This document shows, in pieces, positions 27,981 through 35,132 of a stretch of DNA of 64,000 bases (its first letter is position 1; every line of letters begins with the position of its first letter). The stretch is from Streptantibioticus ferralitis (GTDB lineage: Bacteria > Actinomycetota > Actinomycetes > Streptomycetales > Streptomycetaceae). The position numbers and the translations under genes were made by a program. The notes under the pieces are model-generated. The model saw only the letters and a program-made list of their open reading frames with translations, was not told the origin of the DNA and did no database searches. The DNA lies in the NCBI RefSeq assembly GCF_029223525.1, contig NZ_JARHTQ010000027.1:42343-106342 (forward strand). The letters run 5' to 3'.

Positions 27981-28382
27981 TCAGGCGGTTATTGGGCCTG
28001 ACGTCAGGCGTCCCACCTGCGTGTACCGACCGTCGGGAGTGCGCTTCTCGCCCTGGCAGGTCTCCACCCATCCGCCGAGCAGCAGCACGCGCCGCGTCAT
28101 CACCCCGCGGATCTCATTGCTGTGAGCGAGGCGGTTCCAGCCGTAGATGAGGCACACGCGCGGCCGGTCGCATTCCGCCTCCCGCACGGCGGTGAGGAGG
28201 CGATCGAATTCTGGCCGATGGTCCGTCAGGGCGTGCTCGCCTTCGTCCACCCACCATCCCCCGAAGCCCCAGCCTTGCGCGCTGATGTACCTGGCGCAGG
28301 CCCGCAGGCGCGCTTCGAGGAGTTCTCTCTGCGACATCGCGCGGCGGTCGTAGACGAACGCGACGGGTTGAGTGGCGGTCAT
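27981..28382 (-). CDS. Resolvase/serine-recombinase-like N-domain protein, apparently without the catalytic serine
   Basis: A 133-residue protein that resembles only the catalytic domain of serine recombinases: AFVYDRRAMSQRELLEARL, then ARYISAQGWG, DEGEHALTDHRPEFDRLLTAV and VCLIYGWNRLAHS correspond to the beta1 strand, helix A, the strand-2 region and the LDRLxR segment. The normal Y-x-R-V-S nucleophile motif reads Y-D-R-R-A, with a Ser only two residues later, so strand exchange is doubtful. There is no DNA-binding C-domain. Its ATG overlaps the stop of the upstream gene (ATGA). It may be a remnant or a repurposed regulator. Confidence 0.55.
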   Translation of the reverse strand: MTATQPVAFVYDRRAMSQRELLEARLRACARYISAQGWGFGGWWVDEGEHALTDHRPEFDRLLTAVREAECDRPRVCLIYGWNRLAHSNEIRGVMTRRVLLLGGWVETCQGEKRTPDGRYTQVGRLTSGPITA

Positions 28383-28651
28383 GAGGGCTTCCTCAGGTCC
28401 AGCTCCATCCACGCAATTGCGCCCTCGTCGGTGCGGATGTGTCCGTACCGGTCGGCTAGCACGAGGGCGGCGAGAATGCCGTCACGCGCGGATGCGGTGA
28501 GCTCAGTGGGCAGGTCCACTTCGAGGCGGATCAATTCCGAGGTCTCGTCAGTGCGCGGATCGCAGCCGGTTGCCGCGGCGAGTCGCCCGGCGAGCGCGGT
28601 AGCGCGTGATTCCTGGGAGCGCACAAGTATCCCCTGTGAGTGCTTGATCAC
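28379..28651 (-). CDS. Hypothetical protein, first gene of the leftward island operon
   Basis: A 90-residue protein with no recognised domain. The central part RLAAATGCDPRTDETSELIRLEVDLPTELTASARDGILAALVLADRYGH looks conserved in style and folded. The displayed start is a GTG at 28651 with no good ribosome binding site; a GTG 11 codons later (VRSQES) is possible. It overlaps the resolvase-like gene by 4 nt and is divergent from the GntR gene, whose likely operator lies 12 bp upstream. Confidence 0.55.
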   Translation of the reverse strand: MIKHSQGILVRSQESRATALAGRLAAATGCDPRTDETSELIRLEVDLPTELTASARDGILAALVLADRYGHIRTDEGAIAWMELDLRKPS

Positions 28652-28662
28652 GTATCGTAGTG

Positions 28663-28674
28663 CTACTTAAGTAG
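28663..28674. promoter_or_regulatory. Perfect palindrome CTACTTAAGTAG, likely GntR operator
   Basis: A 12-bp perfect palindrome in the 98-bp divergent region between the small operon and the GntR gene. A weak rightward promoter TTGGAC (28676-28681) with CAATGT about 17 nt on lies directly beside it. GntR proteins of the HutC/UTRA class usually bind such AT-rich palindromes in their own promoters. Confidence 0.6.
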
Positions 28675-28749
28675 GTTGGACCTGATGCAGTAGCTTGTCA
28701 ATGTCGACGAACGCACTGCCCGCCCCTTGCGGGGCACCACGGAGAGTCC

Positions 28750-29514
28750 ATGGCACGAGAGGCGCCCTACCTCGCAGTCGCCGACGCCCTACGCGCCCGA
28801 ATCAAGGCGGGAGAATGGGCCGTTGGTGAAAAGCTGCCGTCGCGAGCCCAGTTGGCCGAGGAATACGGCGTCGGGCGGAACGTCACTCAACGAGCAATGG
28901 ACCGACTCATCGTCGAGGGCATCCTCGAAGGCCGAGCCGGATCCGGCACATACGTCCGTCGACCTCGTGAACGCATGCGTATGGTCCGATCCCGTCACCG
29001 CGAACGGCGCGGCGGCTCACCGTTCCGTGCGGACATGAAGGAGCACGGGCGCCGCGGTACGTGGGAATCCCGCAGTGATGCCCGAACCCCGGCGCCGGAG
29101 CACATCGCCGAACGCCTGGCCATCGCGCCCGGTGATCTGTGCGTGGTCACCCGATACGAGTTCCTCGCCGACGGGCAGCCGGTACAACTCTCCGAGTCGT
29201 GGGAGCCGATGGCCATCACCGGCGACACCCCGATCGTGCTGCCAGAGCTCGGGCCGCTCGCCGGGGCCGGGGTCGTCGAGCGTATGCGGTCCATCGGCAT
29301 CGTTATCGACGCCGCCGTCGAAGTGCCGCGCCCGGCCCGTGCTACGCAGGAGCAGGCCAACTTGTTGGGCATCGCGCTCGGTGACCTTGTCATGGAGATC
29401 GAGCGCACCTACTACGACACCGACGGCCGCCCGGTCGAGACCGCGAACATCACTGTGCCGGATGTGCGGTGGGAAGTCGCCTACGAGATCGGGATACAGC
29501 GCCCCGAGGACTGA
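28750..29514 (+). CDS. GntR-family regulator with UTRA effector domain
   Basis: A 254-residue regulator of the HutC subfamily. The N-terminal winged helix-turn-helix (about 6-75) includes LRARIKAGEWAVGEKLPS, LAEEYGVGRNVTQRAM and GILEGRAGSGTYV. The C-terminal UTRA ligand-binding domain (about 100-250) includes VVTRYEFLADGQPVQLSESW, MEIERTYYDTDGRPVE and the strand ANITVPDVRWEVAYEI. In actinomycete integrative elements such regulators (KorSA-like) keep transfer and excision genes off; that role here is inference from position. GGAGAG lies 4 nt before the ATG. A perfect palindrome upstream suggests autoregulation and control of the divergent genes. Confidence 0.9.
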   Translation: MAREAPYLAVADALRARIKAGEWAVGEKLPSRAQLAEEYGVGRNVTQRAMDRLIVEGILEGRAGSGTYVRRPRERMRMVRSRHRERRGGSPFRADMKEHGRRGTWESRSDARTPAPEHIAERLAIAPGDLCVVTRYEFLADGQPVQLSESWEPMAITGDTPIVLPELGPLAGAGVVERMRSIGIVIDAAVEVPRPARATQEQANLLGIALGDLVMEIERTYYDTDGRPVETANITVPDVRWEVAYEIGIQRPED

Positions 29515-29535
29515 GTTGAGCCTAGGCACGACAAA

Positions 29536-29573
29536 GACGCCCCGCCCGGGCCCGAAGGCCAAGGCGGGGCGTC
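29536..29573. terminator. Hairpin after the GntR gene
   Basis: An 11-bp perfect stem GACGCCCCGCC / GGCGGGGCGTC just after the stop. There is no U-run on the plus strand. Confidence 0.7.
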
Positions 29574-29577
29574 CGTG

Positions 29578-29670
29578 TCAGGAACGGCGTCGGTCGGACA
29601 GGATCGCGTCGTGGATCCGGGGAGACCGCCACACCTGCTCCCAGAAGGTGTGAACCGCGTCGGTGCCCGG
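29578..29670 (-). pseudogene. Possible truncated SnoaL/NTF2-like fragment
   Basis: The minus strand encodes GTDAVHTFWEQVWRSPRIHDA followed almost at once by a stop. The AVHxFWEExW pattern resembles the first helix of SnoaL-like (NTF2-fold) proteins, but nothing of the rest of the domain follows. It may be a decayed end left by rearrangement at the island boundary. Weak evidence. Confidence 0.25.
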
Positions 29671-29707
29671 AGCGCTTCGCGGTGATCGCTCCTCGGTTGT
29701 GGCTGGT

Positions 29708-30475
29708 TCACGAGCCCGGGAACAGGGGTCCGCCCGCCATGAGGCCGCCGTCGACCGTGAGGACATGGCCGGTGACATAGCTTGCCTTGTCCGAGCCCAG
29801 GTACTGGACGGCCTCGGCGATCTCCTCGGGGGTGCCCGCCCGGTGCAGGGGCAGTACCGAGTCGACCGTGTCCCGCGCGGTGTCGTCGCCGGTGAACCGC
29901 TCGTACATCGCGGTCCGGGTGTAGCCGGGGGCGACGGCGTTGACCCGGATACCGTGAGCGGCGCCTTCGAGTGCCGCCGCCTTCGTGATGCCGGTGACCG
30001 CGTGCTTGCTGCCGACGTACAAGGTCGCCCCGGGGTAGCCCATCAGGCCGAAGGTGGAGCTGACGTTGACGATGCTGCCACCGCCCTGCTCCCTCATGAC
30101 CCGGAACTCGTGCTTCAGGCACAGCAGCGTGCCCTTGACGTTCGTATCGAAGACGGCCTGGTAGCTCTGTTCGGTCACCTCGGTGACCGGGCCGGGCGTT
30201 CCTTCGGTGCCGGCGTTGTTGAGGGCGACATCGAGTCGCCCGAACCGCTCGACCGCACGGTCGACGAGGTTCTCCACATCGGCGTCGAAGCGGACGTCGG
30301 CACGCATGAACTCGGCTTGGGCGCCGAGGTCGCCGAGTTCCCCGGCGAGTTGCTCGCCGACGTCCTGGTGGCGGCCGCAGACGACGAGGTTCGCGCCCTG
30401 ACGGGCATAGGCCAGCGCGGTGGCGCGGCCGATACCGGTGAGCGCGCCCGTGATGAGGACGACGGGAGCAGGCAC
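29708..30475 (-). CDS. Short-chain dehydrogenase/reductase
   Basis: A 255-residue classical SDR. The NAD(P)-binding motif is TGALTGIGR (9-17), NNAG is at 87-90, the catalytic Ser lies in NVSSTFG (about 140), and Tyr154 and Lys158 in YVGSK complete the site. The C-terminal GHVLTVDGG is typical. The GTG at 30475 has AAGGA about 10 nt upstream. The substrate cannot be told from sequence. A non-coding 745-bp stretch lies upstream. Confidence 0.9.
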   Translation of the reverse strand: MPAPVVLITGALTGIGRATALAYARQGANLVVCGRHQDVGEQLAGELGDLGAQAEFMRADVRFDADVENLVDRAVERFGRLDVALNNAGTEGTPGPVTEVTEQSYQAVFDTNVKGTLLCLKHEFRVMREQGGGSIVNVSSTFGLMGYPGATLYVGSKHAVTGITKAAALEGAAHGIRVNAVAPGYTRTAMYERFTGDDTARDTVDSVLPLHRAGTPEEIAEAVQYLGSDKASYVTGHVLTVDGGLMAGGPLFPGS

Positions 30476-31220
30476 GTTCGAAGGTCCTTCCTGCGAGCAG
30501 ACAAGTGAACGGCAGGCAAGCGGCCAGCAGCCCGCACGGCACCGGGGCTCTCTTCCGGCCAGGGTGTACCCCTGTGAGGAAGCTGTCCCGGCCGGACGGC
30601 AGTCATAGAGGAGGCGGCCACGGCATCCCTCGAACGGCCGCGCTTGATGCCCCGTATGCCCTATGGGGAGACGCTTCGTTCACCGCGCAACCAACGCACC
30701 AGCTCATACCCCGCGACGGATCAACTGAAGGTCAGCCGCACTCTTCGAAAGCCGTCTTCTGGCTCGGCCGCTGACTCTGCGCCGGTCACAACCGAACTGC
30801 GGAAGCTACTGTGGCTCGGCATCGCGGCTCGCACCACATTCGCCGAGATCTTCCACCGCCGGACTCGCCGGACCCGCAGGGGCCGCGAAGCCGCTGCCGC
30901 CTGATCCGATCCTCCCTTCCCGCGCAATGCCAGCGGGTGGTGTTGTCGACCTTGCGTCGGTGACGTCTACCCGGCGACCACCGGCACAGGCGGCGGCGCC
31001 GACGGGTTGCGCTTGCCCGACGGCCGCTGGCGAGCACTGTTCCGACTCGATGCGGTGGGCGATCGCACCGCGTGACGCAAGACCGAACCCGTCCAGACTT
31101 CTAGGCGAACAGTTCCTCGAAAAGGGATCCGGCACTTGCCCGTCCGTGCGGTGTCGTTCAGGGTGACGGGGCCCGCGCAAGCTGCGGGCCCTCCCCTATT
31201 TCTTTTCGCTGGAGCGACCC
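30476..31220. other. Non-coding stretch of about 745 bp
   Basis: No convincing gene. Third-position bias is absent in the short open frames here, including one at 30644-30904. G+C is lower than usual between about 30600 and 30900, which may reflect decayed sequence at the edge of the accessory island. A hairpin at 31169-31191 precedes the next gene. Confidence 0.6.
31169..31210 (+). terminator. Hairpin GGGCCCGC/GCGGGCCC before the secreted-protein gene
   Basis: An 8-bp perfect stem (31169-31176 with 31184-31191) followed by a T-rich stretch (TATTTCTTTT). It ends about 10-30 nt before the start at 31221. It could end an upstream transcript or act in the leader of the next gene. Confidence 0.5.
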
Positions 31221-32375
31221 ATGTCCATGCGCAAGACCGCTCGCGCTGCCCTCGGGGTCCTGTCCGCCGTCGCCGCGCTCTCCGCCGCGGCCGTTCCGGC
31301 CGCCATGGCCGACCAGGCCGTGCCCGCGGCCAAGCCCCACGCCTCCGCGGGCACCCACCTCAAGCTCTTCGCCGCCGCCCCGGCCGGCTATACGCACCCC
31401 GACGACCTGACCCGCCTGGGCGACGTGCTCTACACCGCCTACCAGAACAACGCTGCTGCCGACGGCACCCCCGCCGGCAGCAAGAGCGACATCGTCGGCT
31501 TCGACATCAAGACCGGCAAGGTGCTGCGCCACTGGGTGCTGCCCGGCCGCGTCGACGGCCTCACCGCCGACCCGCACCACCACCGCCTGCTGGCCACCGT
31601 GAACGAGGACCTCAACTCCAGCCTCTACACGATCACCCCGACCCGCACCTCCGGGGTCGTCCGGCACTACAACTACAGCCCCAGCCCGGCCGAGACCGGT
31701 AGCGACGGCACCAACGGCGGCACCGACGCCCTCTCCGTGGCCGCCAACGGCACCGTCTACGTCGCGCACTCCAACCCCGACACCTCCCTGCCGGGTGCGA
31801 ACAACACCGCCGCGACCTACACCCTGAAGCTGTCCGGCAGCGCCGCGAAGCTGACCCGCGTCTACGGCGTCAACGACACGGCCACGGTGATCAACCCCGC
31901 CAAGGGCGCCCCGGCCAAGGCCGAGCTCGGCCTGACCGACCCGGACTCCAACCGCTGGATCCCCGGCCGCGACGGCGGCACGCTGATCCAGGACGCGCAG
32001 GCCGACAGCAAGCTGGTCTACGTCTCCGACCTGGACGCCAAGCACCCGACGGTCCGCCAGCTGAACCTGGTCAACGCCAAGACCCCGAGCAAGGGCGCGG
32101 CCACCCCGCAGCTGGACGACATCGAGCGGGTAACCGGCGACGGCACCCTGTTCGTCGTCGACTCGGCCGCCGGCAAGATCTACAAGGCCAACACCGAGGG
32201 CGTCCGTCCGGGCACCCTGTTCGCCTCCCAGCCCGCGCCCAAGGCCGGCGACCAGCCCAACGACCCGGCCCTGGCCGTCGTGGACCAGCGCACCGGCGTG
32301 GTGACCCACCTCAACGTCAACGTCACTCTGCAGAGCCCCAAGGGCCTGCTCTTCGTCCCCGGCGACAACCGCTGA
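31221..32375 (+). CDS. Secreted protein, probable beta-propeller
   Basis: A 384-residue protein with a clear signal peptide (cleavage likely after AMA, residue 30). It has repeating strand-rich segments such as DDLTRLGDVLYTAYQN, GVDGLTADPHHHRLLATVNED, DALSVAANGTVYVAHSN and IERVTGDGTLFVVDSAAGKIYKA. This pattern fits a six- or seven-bladed propeller of the SMP-30/NHL kind, but no catalytic site is obvious. GGAG lies 6 nt before the ATG. The function may be extracellular binding; uncertain. Confidence 0.7.
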   Translation: MSMRKTARAALGVLSAVAALSAAAVPAAMADQAVPAAKPHASAGTHLKLFAAAPAGYTHPDDLTRLGDVLYTAYQNNAAADGTPAGSKSDIVGFDIKTGKVLRHWVLPGRVDGLTADPHHHRLLATVNEDLNSSLYTITPTRTSGVVRHYNYSPSPAETGSDGTNGGTDALSVAANGTVYVAHSNPDTSLPGANNTAATYTLKLSGSAAKLTRVYGVNDTATVINPAKGAPAKAELGLTDPDSNRWIPGRDGGTLIQDAQADSKLVYVSDLDAKHPTVRQLNLVNAKTPSKGAATPQLDDIERVTGDGTLFVVDSAAGKIYKANTEGVRPGTLFASQPAPKAGDQPNDPALAVVDQRTGVVTHLNVNVTLQSPKGLLFVPGDNR

Positions 32376-32400
32376 CCGCTGACATGTGACGAATGACCAG

Positions 32401-32441
32401 TTGTGGCCCCGACCCCGGCCTCGCCGGGACCGGGGCCACAA
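32401..32441 (+). terminator. Hairpin terminator after the secreted-protein gene
   Basis: TTGTGGCCCCG at 32401-32411 pairs perfectly with CGGGGCCACAA at 32431-32441; the inner part is also G/C self-complementary. No U-run. Confidence 0.75.
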
Positions 32442-32562
32442 CGCTGCCGAGCGAACAGTCGACCGGAGCCCCGCGCTTCGCCGCCGGACTGCGCGCGGCG
32501 ACAGAACGCGCCCCGGCAGCTTTCCCCGGCCGGGGCGTTTCCGCTTGGTCGGCCCGACCGGC

Positions 32563-33318
32563 TCACCGTGCGCCGCGCAGCGGGGCGATGCCGCCGCGGC
32601 GAGGCCTGCGGACGGCGAAGCGGCGTCGGGCAGCGGGCTTTCCGGAAGCACCCGTTTCGATGCCGCCCTTGTCCATCCGGAACGGCGGGTATGCGGTCGT
32701 CATCAAGAACGCATAGGCGAAGACCGTCAGCATCCAGCGGTCGAATGCGATGATCCAGGCGAACTGCCGCTGGGGGTAGCGACCGGTGAACAGCAGGATC
32801 CCGCCGGGGCCGGTGAACACCAGAACCACCAGGGCGACCTCCGCCAGGAGTGCCGTGAGCCCGCCGATCCACCAGCAGATCCGGAAGCTGAGGAGACAGA
32901 GCGCGACCAGGGCGTATTGCGGGGTCGCGCGCAGCCACCAGATCACCAGCCGCAGGCCCCGTGGCAGTAGGCGCGGATAGGCGATGTCCACCCGGGTCGG
33001 GTAGCCGGGTGCGACACCGAGGCTGAAGGGCGGATAGCGGTCCGTGGCGAGTGCCGCGTACGAGTAGTAGGCCACCCGCCATGTCCAACGCGCCACGCCG
33101 GTGGTGAAGTTGAACAGCGCTCGCGGGTAGCGGCCGGTGAACAGGGTCACGAAGAACGCGATCACGCTCACCACGAGGAAGGCGGCCCACAGGCACAGCA
33201 GCGCGACGTGGTGTGGGAAGAGCAGGAGCCATTTCACCAGCCACAGCCAGCGGGACAGCGGTTCGTCGAGCTCCGCCTCAAGGCGGACCGGCTGGTCCAC
33301 CGCCGCGATCGTCGCCAT
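32563..33318 (-). CDS. DUF4389 membrane protein
   Basis: A 251-residue membrane protein with the duplicated DUF4389 pattern: two hydrophobic stretches each followed by FTGRYPRALFNFTTGVARW and FTGRYPQRQFAWIIAFDRW, and the signature DRYPPFSL and TTAYPPFRM. About four membrane segments. The C-terminal tail is basic (ARRRFAVRRPRRG). Function unknown; members are often near lipid or envelope genes. AAGGAG lies 10 nt before the ATG at 33318. Confidence 0.85.
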   Translation of the reverse strand: MATIAAVDQPVRLEAELDEPLSRWLWLVKWLLLFPHHVALLCLWAAFLVVSVIAFFVTLFTGRYPRALFNFTTGVARWTWRVAYYSYAALATDRYPPFSLGVAPGYPTRVDIAYPRLLPRGLRLVIWWLRATPQYALVALCLLSFRICWWIGGLTALLAEVALVVLVFTGPGGILLFTGRYPQRQFAWIIAFDRWMLTVFAYAFLMTTAYPPFRMDKGGIETGASGKPAARRRFAVRRPRRGGIAPLRGAR

Positions 33319-33581
33319 GCAGGGTCAGCTCCTTCCCGGCAGGCCGACCGAAGCCGGCGCTCGAAGACCGGGCCCCATGCATCACAAGCTACGCCCTGCT
33401 CACGGCAGCGGCTGCCCGGTGGGCGGCGCAGCGGCCGGGCCGGCATGACCAGCGGGGGATCGCTGCCCGCCGGGCCCGCGGCCTCGGGGAGCGCCGGGCC
33501 CCGGGGAGCGCCGGCCCCGGGCGTCAGATGCTTGTGGGCCCACTGCGCGAAGCCCGGCGCTTCGCGTGCCGGTGCCGTTGA

Positions 33582-34883
33582 CTAGGGCCGGGCCGCCACC
33601 GGGAGCTTCGGGGTGTGCGTCGTGGCGCCCGGCTTGGCGCCGGGGGTGCCGAGTTGCTGGGCGAGCCAGGGGAGCGCCTGGGCGAAGGCCGTGGAGCCGA
33701 ACTGCCAGTCGTGCTTGCCGGGTGCCACCGTGACCGTGCTGTTGATCCCGTCCCGGTGAGCCGCCGCGCGCAGCTGCTTGGCCTGCATGATGTGCCGGCT
33801 CTCCTGGTCGCCGCTCTCGAACCAGCCGGTGACGTGCTGGTACTTGCCGTGGTGGGCCAGCACGGTCAGCGGGTCGTGGGCGTCCCAGGCCGCCGCGTTG
33901 CCGCCGTACAGCTTGTTGATGGTCTGCTGCTTGTTGCCGGTGTTGGGGCCGATGTCCCCGGAGATGTCCTCGAAGTGCGTGAAGACGTCGGGGTGTTCGA
34001 CGGTGAGGCCGACCGCGCAGGTGCCGCCCATCGACCAGCCGACCACGCCCCACTTGCGGGGACTGGTGCTGGTGCCGAAGGTCTTCTCGATGTACGGGGG
34101 GATGTCCTTGACCAGGTGGTCCTCGGACATGCCGTGCGGGCCGTCGACGCACTCGGTGTCCACCTTGAAGCCGCCCGCCGCGTCGGTGAAGACCAGCACC
34201 GGCGAGAAGCCGTGGTGCTTCTGGGCGTACGCGTCGGAGGCCGCCACGGCGTTTCCGGCCCGCACCCAGTTGTCGGGTTCGGAGAACTCGCCGCCGATCA
34301 TCTCCAGTACCGGCAGCTTGGGGCGGGACTTGCTGCGGAACCAGGCGGGCGGCAGGTAGACCAGTTCCTGGCGGGGCTGGAAGCCGCTGGTCGGGGGTAT
34401 GTTCACCGACACGATGCGGCCGGTCTTGGTCTTTCCGGTCACCGTGCCCAGCTGGTCGAGGGTGATCTGCTGCGGCAGCGGGCTGTCCGTCAGCTCGCCG
34501 ATCGCGTCGTCCACCGTCGGGTAGTAGCCGGTCGAGAGGTTCAGCGCGTTGGCCCCGGCGAGCAGGGCCAGCAGTGCGGCGAACGGTGCGAGCAACCGGT
34601 GCCACCACCGGGCACCGCGCCAGCCGGCCACCAGGACGACCAGCGCGGTGATCGCCACGCCTGCCCAGATCCAGAGCGCGAACGGCAGCGGGTCGGTGAT
34701 CCCGGCCGTTCTGACCACGATCACTGCCAGGGCGGCGGTGGCCACGGCGGAGATGACGATGACCAGCGGTGCCCGGCGCAGCCGCCAGGTCCGGTCGCGC
34801 CAGCCGATGGCGGCCAGGCAGACCATCGCGGCTGCGGCTTGGACGGCCCAGGGAAACCAGCCGTCGAGCAGGGAGACGTTCAT
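33582..34883 (-). CDS. Membrane-anchored alpha/beta hydrolase, esterase/mycolyltransferase-like (A)
   Basis: A 433-residue protein. Four hydrophobic segments fill residues 1-115; the extracytoplasmic remainder is an esterase-D/antigen-85-like alpha/beta hydrolase. The nucleophile is Ser284 in GWSMGGT, and His391 in GKHDWQF is the likely catalytic His. Streptomyces lack mycolic acids, so the substrate is more likely an envelope or exogenous ester. No good ribosome binding site; TACGCT 8 nt before the ATG hints at a leaderless mRNA. A second protein of the same design lies at 38345-39424. Confidence 0.82.
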   Translation of the reverse strand: MNVSLLDGWFPWAVQAAAAMVCLAAIGWRDRTWRLRRAPLVIVISAVATAALAVIVVRTAGITDPLPFALWIWAGVAITALVVLVAGWRGARWWHRLLAPFAALLALLAGANALNLSTGYYPTVDDAIGELTDSPLPQQITLDQLGTVTGKTKTGRIVSVNIPPTSGFQPRQELVYLPPAWFRSKSRPKLPVLEMIGGEFSEPDNWVRAGNAVAASDAYAQKHHGFSPVLVFTDAAGGFKVDTECVDGPHGMSEDHLVKDIPPYIEKTFGTSTSPRKWGVVGWSMGGTCAVGLTVEHPDVFTHFEDISGDIGPNTGNKQQTINKLYGGNAAAWDAHDPLTVLAHHGKYQHVTGWFESGDQESRHIMQAKQLRAAAHRDGINSTVTVAPGKHDWQFGSTAFAQALPWLAQQLGTPGAKPGATTHTPKLPVAARP

Positions 34884-34999
34884 GGCGGGGAAGCGTAACC
34901 AGGCTTATCCCCTGGTCGGCTCATTTTCGTACTCGTGAGCGACCTTGGGGCAGGGCTGCGACAAAAGAAACACAGCCGTGTCGGCGGAGGGAACGGCAC

Positions 35000-35028
35000 G
35001 GCGCCCGCGATCCGGGCTCGCGGGCGCC
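35000..35028. terminator. Strong hairpin in a divergent intergenic region
   Basis: A perfect 11-bp stem GGCGCCCGCGA / TCGCGGGCGCC with a 7-nt loop. Both flanking genes point away from it, so it may be a leader element of the phosphatase gene rather than a terminator. Confidence 0.55.
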
Positions 35029-35132
35029 GCTTCGTGTGGCGTTCATACGCGCGATGTCGACGGTACACGTGCCGCCGCTACGCATGACGGCGACCACCGG
35101 CCGTATCCAGCACGCGTACCCGGGAGACATCT

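Noticed and set aside
30644..30904. Open frame ending in an Arg-rich stretch
   Set aside because: No ribosome binding site, mixed third positions and no similarity I recognise.
26880..31200. Second attachment site matching the 3' end of tRNA-Lys
   Set aside because: No stretch resembling the T-arm/acceptor end was seen by eye in this interval; a short or distant att copy cannot be ruled out without a search.
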